Of a stretch of 32,684 nt of DNA, positions 23,508 to 30,340 are shown piece by piece. Positions within the stretch are counted from its first letter, which is position 1. Each line of letters starts with the position of its first letter. The stretch comes from a virus: IMG/VR virus record IMGVR_UViG_3300025132_006978, positions 1 to 32,684 of that record, one strand, 5' to 3'. A program made the translations under genes and the position numbers. Below the pieces are notes generated by a model. That model did not search any database. It worked only from the letters and a program-made list of their open reading frames with translations, and was not told where the DNA came from.

Positions 23508-23540
23508 AAAATGTAACTTGCTTAATGAGGAGGAAATAAA

Positions 23541-23978
23541 ATGACACACGCAATTACTACATATAGACCTGGCCTTTTAGGCCACCAAGTTATCAACGAA
23601 GTGTTTGATAACTTTTTCAACGATGGGGATTTGTTCTCAAACGTTCTCAAGCAATCCACGAAGGGTTATCCAGTTGCCGACATTTATCGAGACGACGATG
23701 GTTCTACAGTTTTGGAGTTTGCTTTAGCGGGGTTCAAGAAGAAAGAACTCTCTATTGACATACAGCCTGGGAAGAGAACAATCACCATCACGGGACAAGT
23801 CGACGAGAAGAACGAGAAGCGGCAGCGAATTGCCAGGCGGAACTTTACTAGAACGTACGTGAACTACGACGACAATCTCGACTTGGCTGAGGCAGAGGCA
23901 CAGTTCGAAAACGGATTACTCACCGTTAGAGTCCCGCCGCGCCCAGAAGCGCGACCCTTGTCTATTGCAATAAAATAG
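23541..23978 (+). CDS. Small heat-shock protein (Hsp20/alpha-crystallin)
   Basis: The 145 residues carry an alpha-crystallin domain from about 40 to 135. It starts at YPVADIYRDDDGSTVLEFAL and includes AGFKKKELSIDI, RTITITGQ, RRNFTRTYV and the C-terminal GLLTVRVP. The final ARPLSIAIK contains an I-x-I motif, which links subunits into oligomers. The N terminus (VFDNFFN) resembles bacterial IbpA. It holds unfolding proteins for refolding by other chaperones. It is transcribed alone, from its own promoter to a strong terminator, with an excellent GAGGAGG site, so it should be abundant. Hsp20 genes are common in cyanophages and related marine myoviruses. Confidence 0.95.
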   Translation: MTHAITTYRPGLLGHQVINEVFDNFFNDGDLFSNVLKQSTKGYPVADIYRDDDGSTVLEFALAGFKKKELSIDIQPGKRTITITGQVDEKNEKRQRIARRNFTRTYVNYDDNLDLAEAEAQFENGLLTVRVPPRPEARPLSIAIK

Positions 23979-23985
23979 ACAAACT

Positions 23986-24014
23986 GGGGGGGTTTTTGCC
24001 CCCCCTTCTCTTTG
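23986..24014 (+). terminator. Rho-independent terminator
   Basis: GGGGGGG (23986-23992), a TTTTTG loop and CCCCCCC (23999-24005), followed by TTCTCTTTGT. It lies eight bases after the hsp20 stop and ends its transcription unit. Confidence 0.88.
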
Positions 24015-24045
24015 TAAACTACTACTTACTATAAACGGTGGTGAC

Positions 24046-24429
24046 ATGAAAGAAATTCAACAATACTTCGATTCTAAAATTCAAGAGAGAGATACGCGCT
24101 CAAGACAAGCAGGTATATATCAATTTTATATGATGCTTGGATACAAGGCCGAATCGGCGGGACAGAGTGGTTATCGAGGACTGGAAGATATCGTTGCTGA
24201 CATTAGAGCAATTCCGAGCGTAACCGTTGTTACGATTATGGTAAAAAATCAAAAAATTTCAGAAACAGATTACATAGCAGGACTAAAGATTAAGTTCATA
24301 CCTAGTCTACCAGGAGTGCTGCGATCACCAGAAGACGCCAAACTTAAAATTCTTAGAATGATAAAGCAAACCAAGGGCGTTCGTAAAATTTTTAAAATAT
24401 CACAAGGATTTGAAAAGACTACAGTATGA
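24046..24429 (+). CDS. Conserved phage protein of unknown function
   Basis: A 127-residue protein. Its centre and C terminus have a distinctive block: YRGLEDIVADIRAIPSVTVV, ETDYIAGLKIKFIPSLPGVL and GVRKIFKISQGFE, which looks like an alternating alpha/beta ferredoxin-like domain. I recall close relatives in marine myoviruses without an assigned role. GGTGG lies upstream of the ATG. Its stop overlaps the next gene (ATGA). Confidence 0.8.
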   Translation: MKEIQQYFDSKIQERDTRSRQAGIYQFYMMLGYKAESAGQSGYRGLEDIVADIRAIPSVTVVTIMVKNQKISETDYIAGLKIKFIPSLPGVLRSPEDAKLKILRMIKQTKGVRKIFKISQGFEKTTV

Positions 24430-24983
24430 ACAGAGATCTTATTTTGCAGTACTTCGTAGAGTACCTAAAGGAAAAGGTTGCTTTAACTTTGGTATCTTTG
24501 AATCTGATGGAAAACCCAGAGGAAACAAAATTAACACTTTGCATAAATGATGGAGTCGAAAATAACAGTTTCGAGGGACGAGGCGTCGGGATTGTAGACG
24601 CAGGTTTTAATGCACTGCTAACGCACTACGGCAAAGAATACAAATCGCTAAATACCATAGAGTTGAGTGACCTGTATTTCCAGGTAGACCACTCCGACAG
24701 AAGGAACATCTCTTTAAAGTCCAAGACACTGATGAAACTGGAATTTAGAAATGACTCAAAAGATAGGACCTGCTTTAGTGAGAGGACGAACTCAATGAGT
24801 TTTACGGGAGTTAGTGTGCTGGTGAAGGCGGTTGAGTTTTACGTAAATTGCGAACTTTTGTTTAAAAGATTGAAGTTCTTGATAAGAGATGCTGAAAGTC
24901 GAGGCAGGGCAGACGTCGCATCAAGGTACAAGTATGCACTCTCCAAAGTGGTGGAGGTAACCAGTTATCAATCTATCGCCTAA
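24426..24983 (+). CDS. Protein resembling the LeuA regulatory (dimer) domain
   Basis: A 185-residue protein. GRGVGIVDAGFNALLTHYGKEY resembles GxGPVDAxxxAL at the start of the C-terminal allosteric domain of 2-isopropylmalate synthase, and SFTGVSVLVKAVEFYVNCEL resembles GxGxDxDIVxASxxAYLxALN at its second half. No catalytic HMGL barrel is present. A free-standing regulatory domain could bind leucine-like effectors or pair with a host enzyme. This is a pattern-level match, moderate at best. An N-terminal helix of about 20 residues and a 45-residue helical C-terminal extension flank it. Confidence 0.72.
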   Translation: MNRDLILQYFVEYLKEKVALTLVSLNLMENPEETKLTLCINDGVENNSFEGRGVGIVDAGFNALLTHYGKEYKSLNTIELSDLYFQVDHSDRRNISLKSKTLMKLEFRNDSKDRTCFSERTNSMSFTGVSVLVKAVEFYVNCELLFKRLKFLIRDAESRGRADVASRYKYALSKVVEVTSYQSIA

Positions 24984-24987
24984 GTTT

Positions 24988-25107
24988 TTGGAAAAAACGT
25001 CCCTGATATTGTGGTCATTAATTTTGACATCAGCAGTAATTTTCTACAAAGATTACACACAAGGAAACGAAAAACAACAATCAGACTGTTCTTGCGCTAG
25101 AGACTAA
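24988..25107 (+). CDS. Possible 39-residue single-helix membrane protein
   Basis: A TTG-initiated frame encodes a hydrophobic helix (LILWSLILTSAVIFY) and a polar tail with two cysteines (SDCSCARD). No ATG is available in this open frame (24961-25107), and no ribosome binding site is well placed, though GGAGG occurs 33 bases upstream. It fills an otherwise empty 130-base gap and fits the pattern of micro-membrane genes in this window. Confidence 0.35.
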   Translation: MEKTSLILWSLILTSAVIFYKDYTQGNEKQQSDCSCARD

Positions 25108-25115
25108 TTACTTAT

Positions 25116-25406
25116 GTGGTAAGATCTACTAAAAGGGAGCCTAGAGTTGGAGACCTGGTACATCACTGGATTTTCCCCAGACATGAATGGACGGCAATAC
25201 TCCTAAAGATAGAGCACAAAGAGGACAGTTATGACGACAAAGCATTAGTCAAAATGGTCCCAGGGGTTAAGTACGAAGAATACTTTACCACACTGAGAAG
25301 ATCCAGCAACGGCCGCGGATGGGTTCACAAGAAGTGGTTGTGGGTATACGATAATACAAGGACAGATGCTGAAATCATTGAAGCATTTTTCCACAGAAAG
25401 CAATAG
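25116..25406 (+). CDS. Small SH3-like protein
   Basis: A 96-residue protein with GTG as its likely start, since ATG 25114 is out of frame and stops at once; the ribosome binding site is unclear. RVGDLVHHWIFP opens the domain, and AILLKIEHKE, VKMVP and WVHKKWLWVYD follow, the order of strands seen in KOW/SH3-like barrels. Similar small barrels occur at 27724, 29192, 29633 and 31082. Role unknown; such folds often bind RNA, ribosomes or RNA polymerase. Confidence 0.68.
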   Translation: MVRSTKREPRVGDLVHHWIFPRHEWTAILLKIEHKEDSYDDKALVKMVPGVKYEEYFTTLRRSSNGRGWVHKKWLWVYDNTRTDAEIIEAFFHRKQ

Positions 25407-25437
25407 AGTCGACTAAGTATATTGGGAGGTCATCGTT

Positions 25438-26352
25438 ATGATATTAAAAATAGGGTCGAATGGCGACGACGTAAAAGAACTGCAATTGGCACTGCGAGAG
25501 TTGGGATACAACTGCGGAGACATCGATGGAGATTTTGGAAGGGCAACTCGCCTTCAGGTGGAAAGGTACCAAGAGGATAACGAACTGCTGCCTGACGGCA
25601 TAGTCGGTAGTGGCACTCTGTCTGAGATAAGTAGGGACTTAGACAAGGCTGGTGCGGGAACATTTAAGTTTGAAATAGGTGACCACCCTGACCCAGAGGA
25701 ACCGTCAGACAAGATGGACTGGGTTCGAGTCGAGGCAGACCAGGTTGATAGAAGTCAGGGATACAACAGGTTCTACCTGAGACAAGATGCTGCAGAATCA
25801 TATAACGCCGCTAGGGAAGAAATACTATCTCTTGGTGGAGTCATCACTAGTTCTGGCGCGAAGAGGCCCCTCTCTGATTCAAAAAAAATGAAGTCTAGAA
25901 GCGTCAAGTCTCTGCACTATACTGGACTTGCTCTTGATTTGGCTCTCGACTCGGGGATGAATGATCCCAAAAGAGAAAGATACGTGATTGAAGAGGCTGG
26001 CGATAGAAGGTGGAACGTTTGGTGCAAGACAGACAACGAAGAAGTACCAGTTAGAGAAGTGATCGCTTACACATACCACCACACCAGGGTGCCAGTCAAG
26101 GCAAGAATGTTCTCTTTAACTGAAGTCTTCGAGAGACACGGATTTAAACCGATCAGGTCCAGAAGATACTTTATAGCAGGTGGTAACTACCTTGGTGCAG
26201 AGTGGTGGCACTTCCAGTATGAGAAGGCACTAACACCAGGCGTCTCTACTTTCGGTGGTGAACTGCTAAAAATTTACTCAATCGAGAAGTGTAGAAAGTT
26301 TGCGCCATGGGAAGATACAAAACATTGTATTTGGAAGGAATCTTGGTGGTAA
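25438..26352 (+). CDS. Endolysin: peptidoglycan-binding domain plus M15 peptidase
   Basis: A 304-residue enzyme. Residues 3-65 form a PG_binding_1 domain (GSNGDDVKELQLALRELGY, DGDFGRATRLQVERYQ). Residues about 100-262 carry VanY/M15 zinc-peptidase features: SLHYTGLALD with H160 and D167, and EWWHFQY with E255 as catalytic base and H258 as the third zinc ligand. The family cuts D-Ala- or L-Ala-containing cross-links or stems. No signal peptide is present, so it needs a holin, perhaps the 21564 product. A 40-residue C-terminal extension includes cysteines near the end. GGGAGG precedes the ATG. Confidence 0.88.
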   Translation: MILKIGSNGDDVKELQLALRELGYNCGDIDGDFGRATRLQVERYQEDNELLPDGIVGSGTLSEISRDLDKAGAGTFKFEIGDHPDPEEPSDKMDWVRVEADQVDRSQGYNRFYLRQDAAESYNAAREEILSLGGVITSSGAKRPLSDSKKMKSRSVKSLHYTGLALDLALDSGMNDPKRERYVIEEAGDRRWNVWCKTDNEEVPVREVIAYTYHHTRVPVKARMFSLTEVFERHGFKPIRSRRYFIAGGNYLGAEWWHFQYEKALTPGVSTFGGELLKIYSIEKCRKFAPWEDTKHCIWKESWW

Positions 26353-26358
26353 AAACTG

Positions 26359-26387
26359 TTGACATTAAACAAAACTTAGGTTATATT
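26359..26387 (+). promoter_or_regulatory. Sigma70 promoter of uvsE
   Basis: TTGACA (26359-26364), a 17-base spacer and TATATT (26382-26387). The expected start is near 26394, leaving a leader of about 23 bases. Confidence 0.78.
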
Positions 26388-26416
26388 GTATAGACAATAA
26401 GATGAAAGGTTATATT

Positions 26417-27373
26417 ATGAATCTTGGATATGCATGCATCAACATGAATCTGTCCACACTTCCGAAGTCAAAGCGAGTTACGACTAATCGCTCTATGATT
26501 AAAAAGACTTTCCAAGAGAAGGGAATCGCGTACGCATCGGAGTTGGGACTGCAGAATTGCCAGGACCTTCTCGCCATCCTGCAGTGGAACGAGGCGAACG
26601 GAATCAAGTTCTTTCGTCTCTCTTCTGACCTATTTCCTTGGTCTTCAGAATATAGATTAAAGGACCTGCCAGACTACGAGGACATCGCATGGTGGCTAGA
26701 CCAAGCAGGATTGTATGCATGGAAGCATGGTCATCGCATCACTACACATCCAGGACCATTCAACGTCCTTGGATCTCCGAGACAGGGTGTTGTTGAGAAG
26801 ACTATTAAAGAACTAGAGACTCACTCAGAAGTTTTTGACCTGATGGGACTTCCAGATACTCCATACGCAAAGATCAATATTCATGTCGGCGGAACATATG
26901 GCGGCGATTTCTCAGGTACTGCCGACCGATGGTGTCGCAACTTCCTACGGTTGTCTCCCAATTGTCAAAACAGGATCACAGTAGAGAATGATGATAAGGC
27001 GTCCATGTGGTCGACTCGTCACTTATACGACTATGTACACAAGGTAATTCGTATCCCTATTGTATTTGACTATCATCATCACAGGTTCTGTACTGGCGAC
27101 CAGACCGAAGGCGAAGCACTGCAACTCGCAGCGTCCACTTGGCACGGGGTCACGCCCGTTGTTCACCTGTCGGAATCAAGAAGAAAAGAACAGCAAGATA
27201 GCAAAATTAAAGAACAAGCACACTCAGACTATATTTACAATCCTGTTGATAATTACGGTGTGAATTATGATATGATGCTTGAGTGTAAGAAGAAAGAGTT
27301 GGCACTATTGAAGTACAGAGACATACTAAACATTGGAGAAGAGAATGGTACAGAAGAAGAGGCATGTTGCTAA
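26417..27373 (+). CDS. uvsE: UV-damage DNA endonuclease (UvsE/UVDE family)
   Basis: A 318-residue TIM-barrel nuclease that nicks 5' of UV photoproducts and abasic sites to start excision repair. Family blocks visible are the N terminus NLGYACINMNLS, FFRLSSDLFPW, RITTHPGPFNVLGSP, KINIHVGGTYG, ITVENDDKASMWS and IPIVFDYHHH, supplying the His, Glu and Asp metal ligands. ATG 26417 starts exactly at the family N terminus with AAAGG (26405-26409) upstream, so the in-frame ATG 26402 is less likely. The gene has its own promoter. UvsE is rare in phages; it would suit sunlit surface waters. Confidence 0.94.
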   Translation: MNLGYACINMNLSTLPKSKRVTTNRSMIKKTFQEKGIAYASELGLQNCQDLLAILQWNEANGIKFFRLSSDLFPWSSEYRLKDLPDYEDIAWWLDQAGLYAWKHGHRITTHPGPFNVLGSPRQGVVEKTIKELETHSEVFDLMGLPDTPYAKINIHVGGTYGGDFSGTADRWCRNFLRLSPNCQNRITVENDDKASMWSTRHLYDYVHKVIRIPIVFDYHHHRFCTGDQTEGEALQLAASTWHGVTPVVHLSESRRKEQQDSKIKEQAHSDYIYNPVDNYGVNYDMMLECKKKELALLKYRDILNIGEENGTEEEACC

Positions 27374-27548
27374 GGCGTTGACGTGGAGAATTGTTGGTAC
27401 ACTTGACACCTTTTTGTTGGCTTGGTTACTAACGGGAAGTATTGAGTTTGGCGCAGCGTTTAGTGGCATAGAGATACTCACCAAAACGGCGTTATATTAT
27501 TTACACGAAAGAGTTTGGTACAGAACAAGGTGGGGAGTTGACAAATAG
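27345..27548 (+). CDS. DUF2061 membrane protein
   Basis: The 67 residues match the DUF2061 pattern: basic N terminus, ALTWRIVGTLDTFLLAWLLTG (first membrane helix), AAFSGIEILTKTALYYLHERVW (second). Family function is unknown. The start is ATG 27345 with GGAGAAGAG upstream, inside the last 29 bases of uvsE; a TTG at 27333 is an alternative. Overlap with uvsE suggests translational coupling and the same promoter. Confidence 0.85.
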   Translation: MVQKKRHVAKALTWRIVGTLDTFLLAWLLTGSIEFGAAFSGIEILTKTALYYLHERVWYRTRWGVDK

Positions 27549-27559
27549 TTGTTGGTGGA

Positions 27560-27742
27560 TTGTATAGATTGCATGAGTTGGCAGTAACCACAGACATGAG
27601 TATTGTCGGAGAAAGGTTGCTGGGAACTTGTGTTGTCCTTGATATTGAAAAAGAAAGACTAAAACTGTTGATAGGCGACGTGGTATACTGGCACAGCAAA
27701 AGTATGGTGAGATTAGAGAAGATATGTGGAAAGGTCGATTAG
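27560..27742 (+). CDS. Small protein, possibly SH3-like
   Basis: The 60 residues start with TTG (27560); the open frame extends back to GTT codons (VVGG) but no better start exists. Strand-like segments GTCVVLDIEKERLKLLIGDV and YWHSKSMVRLEKI fit a small beta barrel. GGTGG upstream is a weak ribosome site. It overlaps the next gene by 19 bases. No family recognised. Confidence 0.6.
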   Translation: MYRLHELAVTTDMSIVGERLLGTCVVLDIEKERLKLLIGDVVYWHSKSMVRLEKICGKVD

Positions 27743-27918
27743 TAAAATATGTGCACTGGCATAGTGACCCACTACTTTCGCCAAAAATTAAGTTCGGTAT
27801 TGCCTTGACAGATCCAAACGAAGTTGGTAACATGCAGGTGGCCTTTGGGACTCAAAAAATGTGGATTTGGTCTAAAGATTTGGAGTTTGTAAGTGAGTGT
27901 AATGGACAGCCCGATTGA
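27724..27918 (+). CDS. Small SH3-like protein
   Basis: A 64-residue protein: KGRLVKYVHW opens, FGIALTDPNEVGNMQVAFG forms a hairpin, and MWIWSKDLEFV closes. The closing MWIWxxxLEFV mirrors VWIWQLIKR in the protein at 29633. Overlaps both neighbours. Function unknown. Confidence 0.68.
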   Translation: MWKGRLVKYVHWHSDPLLSPKIKFGIALTDPNEVGNMQVAFGTQKMWIWSKDLEFVSECNGQPD

Positions 27919-28018
27919 CTGGAAACAAATTGTTACGATGGAGAACAAAGAGATTTTCATACTCTGCGTAGTGTGTCTTGGAATTTTACAATGCTACCTA
28001 CTCTGGAAAACGAAATAA
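27902..28018 (+). CDS. 38-residue single-helix membrane protein
   Basis: ATG 27902 lies inside the end of the preceding gene. The peptide has a polar N terminus, one transmembrane helix (IFILCVVCLGILQCYLLW) and a KTK tail. The next ATG comes one base after the stop. A shorter form from ATG 27938 is possible. No family recognised. Confidence 0.6.
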   Translation: MDSPIDWKQIVTMENKEIFILCVVCLGILQCYLLWKTK

Positions 28019-28019
28019 G

Positions 28020-28454
28020 ATGCTGAAGAGATACAATGTAAAGCCAGGCGATATGATTGTAACAGATGTTGGATCTGGTATTATAACAAAAGAAACGAGA
28101 GCCTACTGGTTCTACCTGTTTAAGAATAGAATCAATAGAATCAAAAAAACACACTTTTGGCAAATGGTAGATTGTGGCACGGCCAGAATAGAATATGCAG
28201 AAAATAAAAAGTATAGGAGAGAACAAAGGAAATATAGAACTTTAGATGTAAGAGGTATTAACAGAAATGATTTGTCAGTTTGTTTGGGTGATTTTTTAGA
28301 TTTTGTGTCAATGCCATCTAGTGTGGTTTTCGATAAAAATGATTTCACAAAAGTGAATTTTGTCAAAAATAAACTAACAGAATTAGGTTATAATCATTAT
28401 GAGGACACTGTGTATGGGATAGACAGCACCAGAGTCTTGAGGATAGTAAATTAG
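28020..28454 (+). CDS. Basic protein of unknown function
   Basis: A 144-residue protein starting at ATG 28020, one base after the micro-gene; an in-frame TTG at 27978 lies inside that gene and is rejected. The N terminus (VKPGDMIVTDVGSGIITKE) again resembles an SH3-like opening. The middle is rich in Lys, Arg, Asn and Tyr (IEYAENKKYRREQRKY). The C-terminal third is helix-strand (FTKVNFVKNKLTELGYNHYE). Function unknown. Confidence 0.72.
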   Translation: MLKRYNVKPGDMIVTDVGSGIITKETRAYWFYLFKNRINRIKKTHFWQMVDCGTARIEYAENKKYRREQRKYRTLDVRGINRNDLSVCLGDFLDFVSMPSSVVFDKNDFTKVNFVKNKLTELGYNHYEDTVYGIDSTRVLRIVN

Positions 28455-28700
28455 ATGATTGAAGCAACGGTATATATATTAGGTCCAGATGGCATAACAG
28501 ACAGGACATCTGCATTTAACTGCAAGTCAAGTAATTTTGAAAACTACTTGACTTCCTTGTACGGTAGTGATAACATGGAGAACATTGAGTGGGACATTTG
28601 GGAACCACCAGAAGAAGAAGGTCTCGAAGAACTAGAGACTGACATTGAAAATGATATGTGCAAATTTTTAAAGCGCAAAGCAAAAAGAAACCATAAATAA
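28455..28700 (+). CDS. Small acidic protein
   Basis: The 81 residues start on the base after the previous stop. An N-terminal beta segment (ATVYILGPDGITDR) is followed by an acidic middle (WEPPEEEGLEELETDIEND) and a basic tail (KFLKRKAKRNHK). No family recognised. A charge-segregated tail of this sort is frequent in host-takeover proteins, but that is only suggestive. Confidence 0.68.
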   Translation: MIEATVYILGPDGITDRTSAFNCKSSNFENYLTSLYGSDNMENIEWDIWEPPEEEGLEELETDIENDMCKFLKRKAKRNHK

Positions 28701-28713
28701 TAAAGGAGAAAAA

Positions 28714-29151
28714 ATGGGTAAGAAAACAATTGCAAAACAGGGTCGAGAGGTAAAGGTACACTACAAGGGTAGTTTTAAAGACGGAACGATCTTCGATAAT
28801 TCATATGACAGGGGGGAAGTGCTTAGTTTTACGGTGGGCGCAGGCGAAATGATTCCTGGTTTTGATTCCGCTGTAAACGGCATGAAGGTTGGAGAAACCA
28901 AGACTGTGACCATTGAGCCAACTGAGGCATATGGCGAGCATAATCCCGAAGGAGTCAGGGCGATTGACAAGCAGAACTTTCCAAATGATTTTGATTTTAG
29001 TCCTGGTGTTATGATTGAGGGCCAAGTTGGCGACCGCCCAGTGAGGGGTATCATTCAAGAGGTCGAAGGCGAATCTGTCGTCGTAGATTTTAATCACCCA
29101 ATGGCTGGAAAGAACCTCAACTTTGACATTGAGTTGATCGAGGTTAATTAA
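28714..29151 (+). CDS. FKBP-type peptidyl-prolyl isomerase, SlyD-like
   Basis: The 145 residues match SlyD: FKBP strands (REVKVHYKGSFKDGTIFDNS, FTVGAGEMIPGFDSAVNGM, GETKTVTIEPTEAYGE), an inserted-flap chaperone domain (about 75-125), and the closing VDFNHPMAGKNLNFDIELIEV. It speeds cis-trans proline isomerisation and binds unfolded chains. The histidine-rich metal-binding tail of E. coli SlyD is missing. TAATAAAGGAG precedes the ATG. With GroEL, Hsp20 and ClpP-like genes it adds to a phage proteostasis set. Confidence 0.93.
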   Translation: MGKKTIAKQGREVKVHYKGSFKDGTIFDNSYDRGEVLSFTVGAGEMIPGFDSAVNGMKVGETKTVTIEPTEAYGEHNPEGVRAIDKQNFPNDFDFSPGVMIEGQVGDRPVRGIIQEVEGESVVVDFNHPMAGKNLNFDIELIEVN

Positions 29152-29191
29152 AATAAACTTTCTAGACCATATCAATACTATTTACTATGAT

Positions 29192-29425
29192 ATGGAAAGG
29201 GAATTTGAAAGGGGAGAGGAAGTCTTTATCCGAGATTTCCCACTGGGTAAGGCGCTCAACATCCAAGGGAAGATAGTTGGGTTCCTACCTGGTGATTATT
29301 ATAACGTTTTATTGATGACTGGTTTGAACGAGGGAAAAATTCACAAGTTTAAATCATGGAGTTTGGTTAGGGAGAAAGATGTCGAAAGAATGGAGAACGG
29401 GTCCAGGTTATCGCTGGAAGGATGA
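29192..29425 (+). CDS. Small SH3-like protein
   Basis: A 77-residue protein: RGEEVFIRDFP, QGKIVGFLPGDYYNVLLMTG, and HKFKSWSLV form the strand-turn-strand order of a small barrel. No ribosome site lies directly upstream; instead the A/T-rich CTATTTACTATGAT ends two bases before the ATG, so translation may be leaderless. It overlaps the next gene by 47 bases. Function unknown. Confidence 0.66.
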   Translation: MEREFERGEEVFIRDFPLGKALNIQGKIVGFLPGDYYNVLLMTGLNEGKIHKFKSWSLVREKDVERMENGSRLSLEG

Positions 29426-29636
29426 AAAAACTTCTGGGTATGCTATTGATAACTTAGACACCAAGCAACTCTCGGAACTCAAACAAAACTGCGACTTGTT
29501 CGAGAGGTTATTCATTTTAACCAGGGAGGCACTGCAATCCTATGAAGAACTTGATCGCGGATTTAAAGGTGATAGTCTTGATGTTTGTCATCATATCAGT
29601 CGTTACATTACACAAAATCGTAAGCACATTCAATGA
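29379..29636 (+). CDS. Small helical protein of unknown function
   Basis: The 85 residues read as an N-terminal RTGPGYRWKDEKTSGYAI segment followed by two helices (LSELKQNCDLFERLFILTRE, LDVCHHISRYITQNRK). GGGAGAAAG supports ATG 29379. It overlaps both neighbours (47 bases, and ATGA). No family recognised. Confidence 0.68.
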   Translation: MSKEWRTGPGYRWKDEKTSGYAIDNLDTKQLSELKQNCDLFERLFILTREALQSYEELDRGFKGDSLDVCHHISRYITQNRKHIQ

Positions 29637-29845
29637 GAAAAAGACTTAAACCAAAAGAGGTATACCCAGGCATGCTCGTTGGCATAGACGCAAGGATATT
29701 TTCCAAGTTTCTCGGAGAAGATATCTCGTCTAAGGTAGGTGTAATTGTCAAGACCATTACGAAGAAGCAGTACCGCGTAGCTTGGACCACGGGGGAGCAG
29801 GAGGATGTGTGGATTTGGCAACTCATAAAGCGCTCAGAGCAATAG
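29633..29845 (+). CDS. Small SH3-like protein
   Basis: A 70-residue basic protein: VYPGMLVGIDARIF, KVGVIVKTITKKQYRVAWTTG, and VWIWQLIKR give a clear small beta-barrel pattern, shared with 27724 and 31082. The ATG overlaps the previous stop. A role in RNA, ribosome or polymerase binding is conjecture. Confidence 0.7.
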   Translation: MRKRLKPKEVYPGMLVGIDARIFSKFLGEDISSKVGVIVKTITKKQYRVAWTTGEQEDVWIWQLIKRSEQ

Positions 29846-29850
29846 GGCAA

Positions 29851-29943
29851 ATGCTCTTGCAAGATGGATACGGTTTCAAACTATTTTTTATATTGATATT
29901 GTTTTTTTGTTGTGCTATTGTTAGTTATGGTTACAGGGACTGA
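29851..29943 (+). CDS. 30-residue single-helix membrane protein
   Basis: ATG 29851 to TGA 29943 fills the gap between two genes almost exactly (5 and 3 bases left over). The peptide is one long hydrophobic helix (FKLFFILILFFCCAIVSY) with short polar ends. AATAGGG is a weak ribosome site. Function unknown. Confidence 0.55.
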   Translation: MLLQDGYGFKLFFILILFFCCAIVSYGYRD

Positions 29944-29946
29944 AAA

Positions 29947-30207
29947 ATGACTGAGATTAAACAAGGTGAAGCATTGCTTTTTACAGGAGACTATGATCTC
30001 TTTGGGACTAATTGTAATGGTCTTGAAGGAATGTTTTATAAAGAAGTTTATGGCGACAAGTGTCTTGTATTTGTTCCCACTGTTGATGAGTGGGCGGAAC
30101 CAAGCTGGTCAATTATTGAGAGAAAGAGGGAAGGGTACGTTCCAAAGAGGTATAAAGAGTTGTGCAAGCGAATCTCAGAGTTGAGGATTACTTTTGGAAC
30201 GGGATAA
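29947..30207 (+). CDS. Small protein, possibly SH3-like
   Basis: An 86-residue protein: KQGEALLFTGDYDLFG, LEGMFYKEVYGDKCLVFVP and WSIIERK suggest a barrel, and the C-terminal 30 residues form a basic helix (YVPKRYKELCKRISELRI). AGGGA lies upstream. Function unknown. Confidence 0.66.
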   Translation: MTEIKQGEALLFTGDYDLFGTNCNGLEGMFYKEVYGDKCLVFVPTVDEWAEPSWSIIERKREGYVPKRYKELCKRISELRITFGTG

Positions 30208-30232
30208 TAGAAATCTACTGTGCCTCGATACC

Positions 30233-30340
30233 ATGCTATTGGCAGCACCGCTTATCGTAGGAACTTTGTTTTACGGTGGTCTTATCGTCACAGAAATCGG
30301 TTTGAAATCAGTGAGGACTTTAATATGGGGAAAGAAATGA
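30233..30340 (+). CDS. 35-residue membrane protein coupled to a lipoprotein
   Basis: ATG 30233 opens a frame whose TGA (30338-30340) overlaps the ATG of the next lipoprotein gene (ATGA). The peptide has a hydrophobic N-terminal stretch (LLAAPLIVGTLFYGGLIV) and a short basic C terminus (WGKK). The translational coupling is good evidence that it is real. It is far shorter than a typical i-spanin. Confidence 0.6.
   Translation: MLLAAPLIVGTLFYGGLIVTEIGLKSVRTLIWGKK

Noticed and set aside
23986-24014. G7/C7 run as a possible frameshift site
   Set aside because: It lies after the hsp20 stop and forms a standard terminator hairpin.
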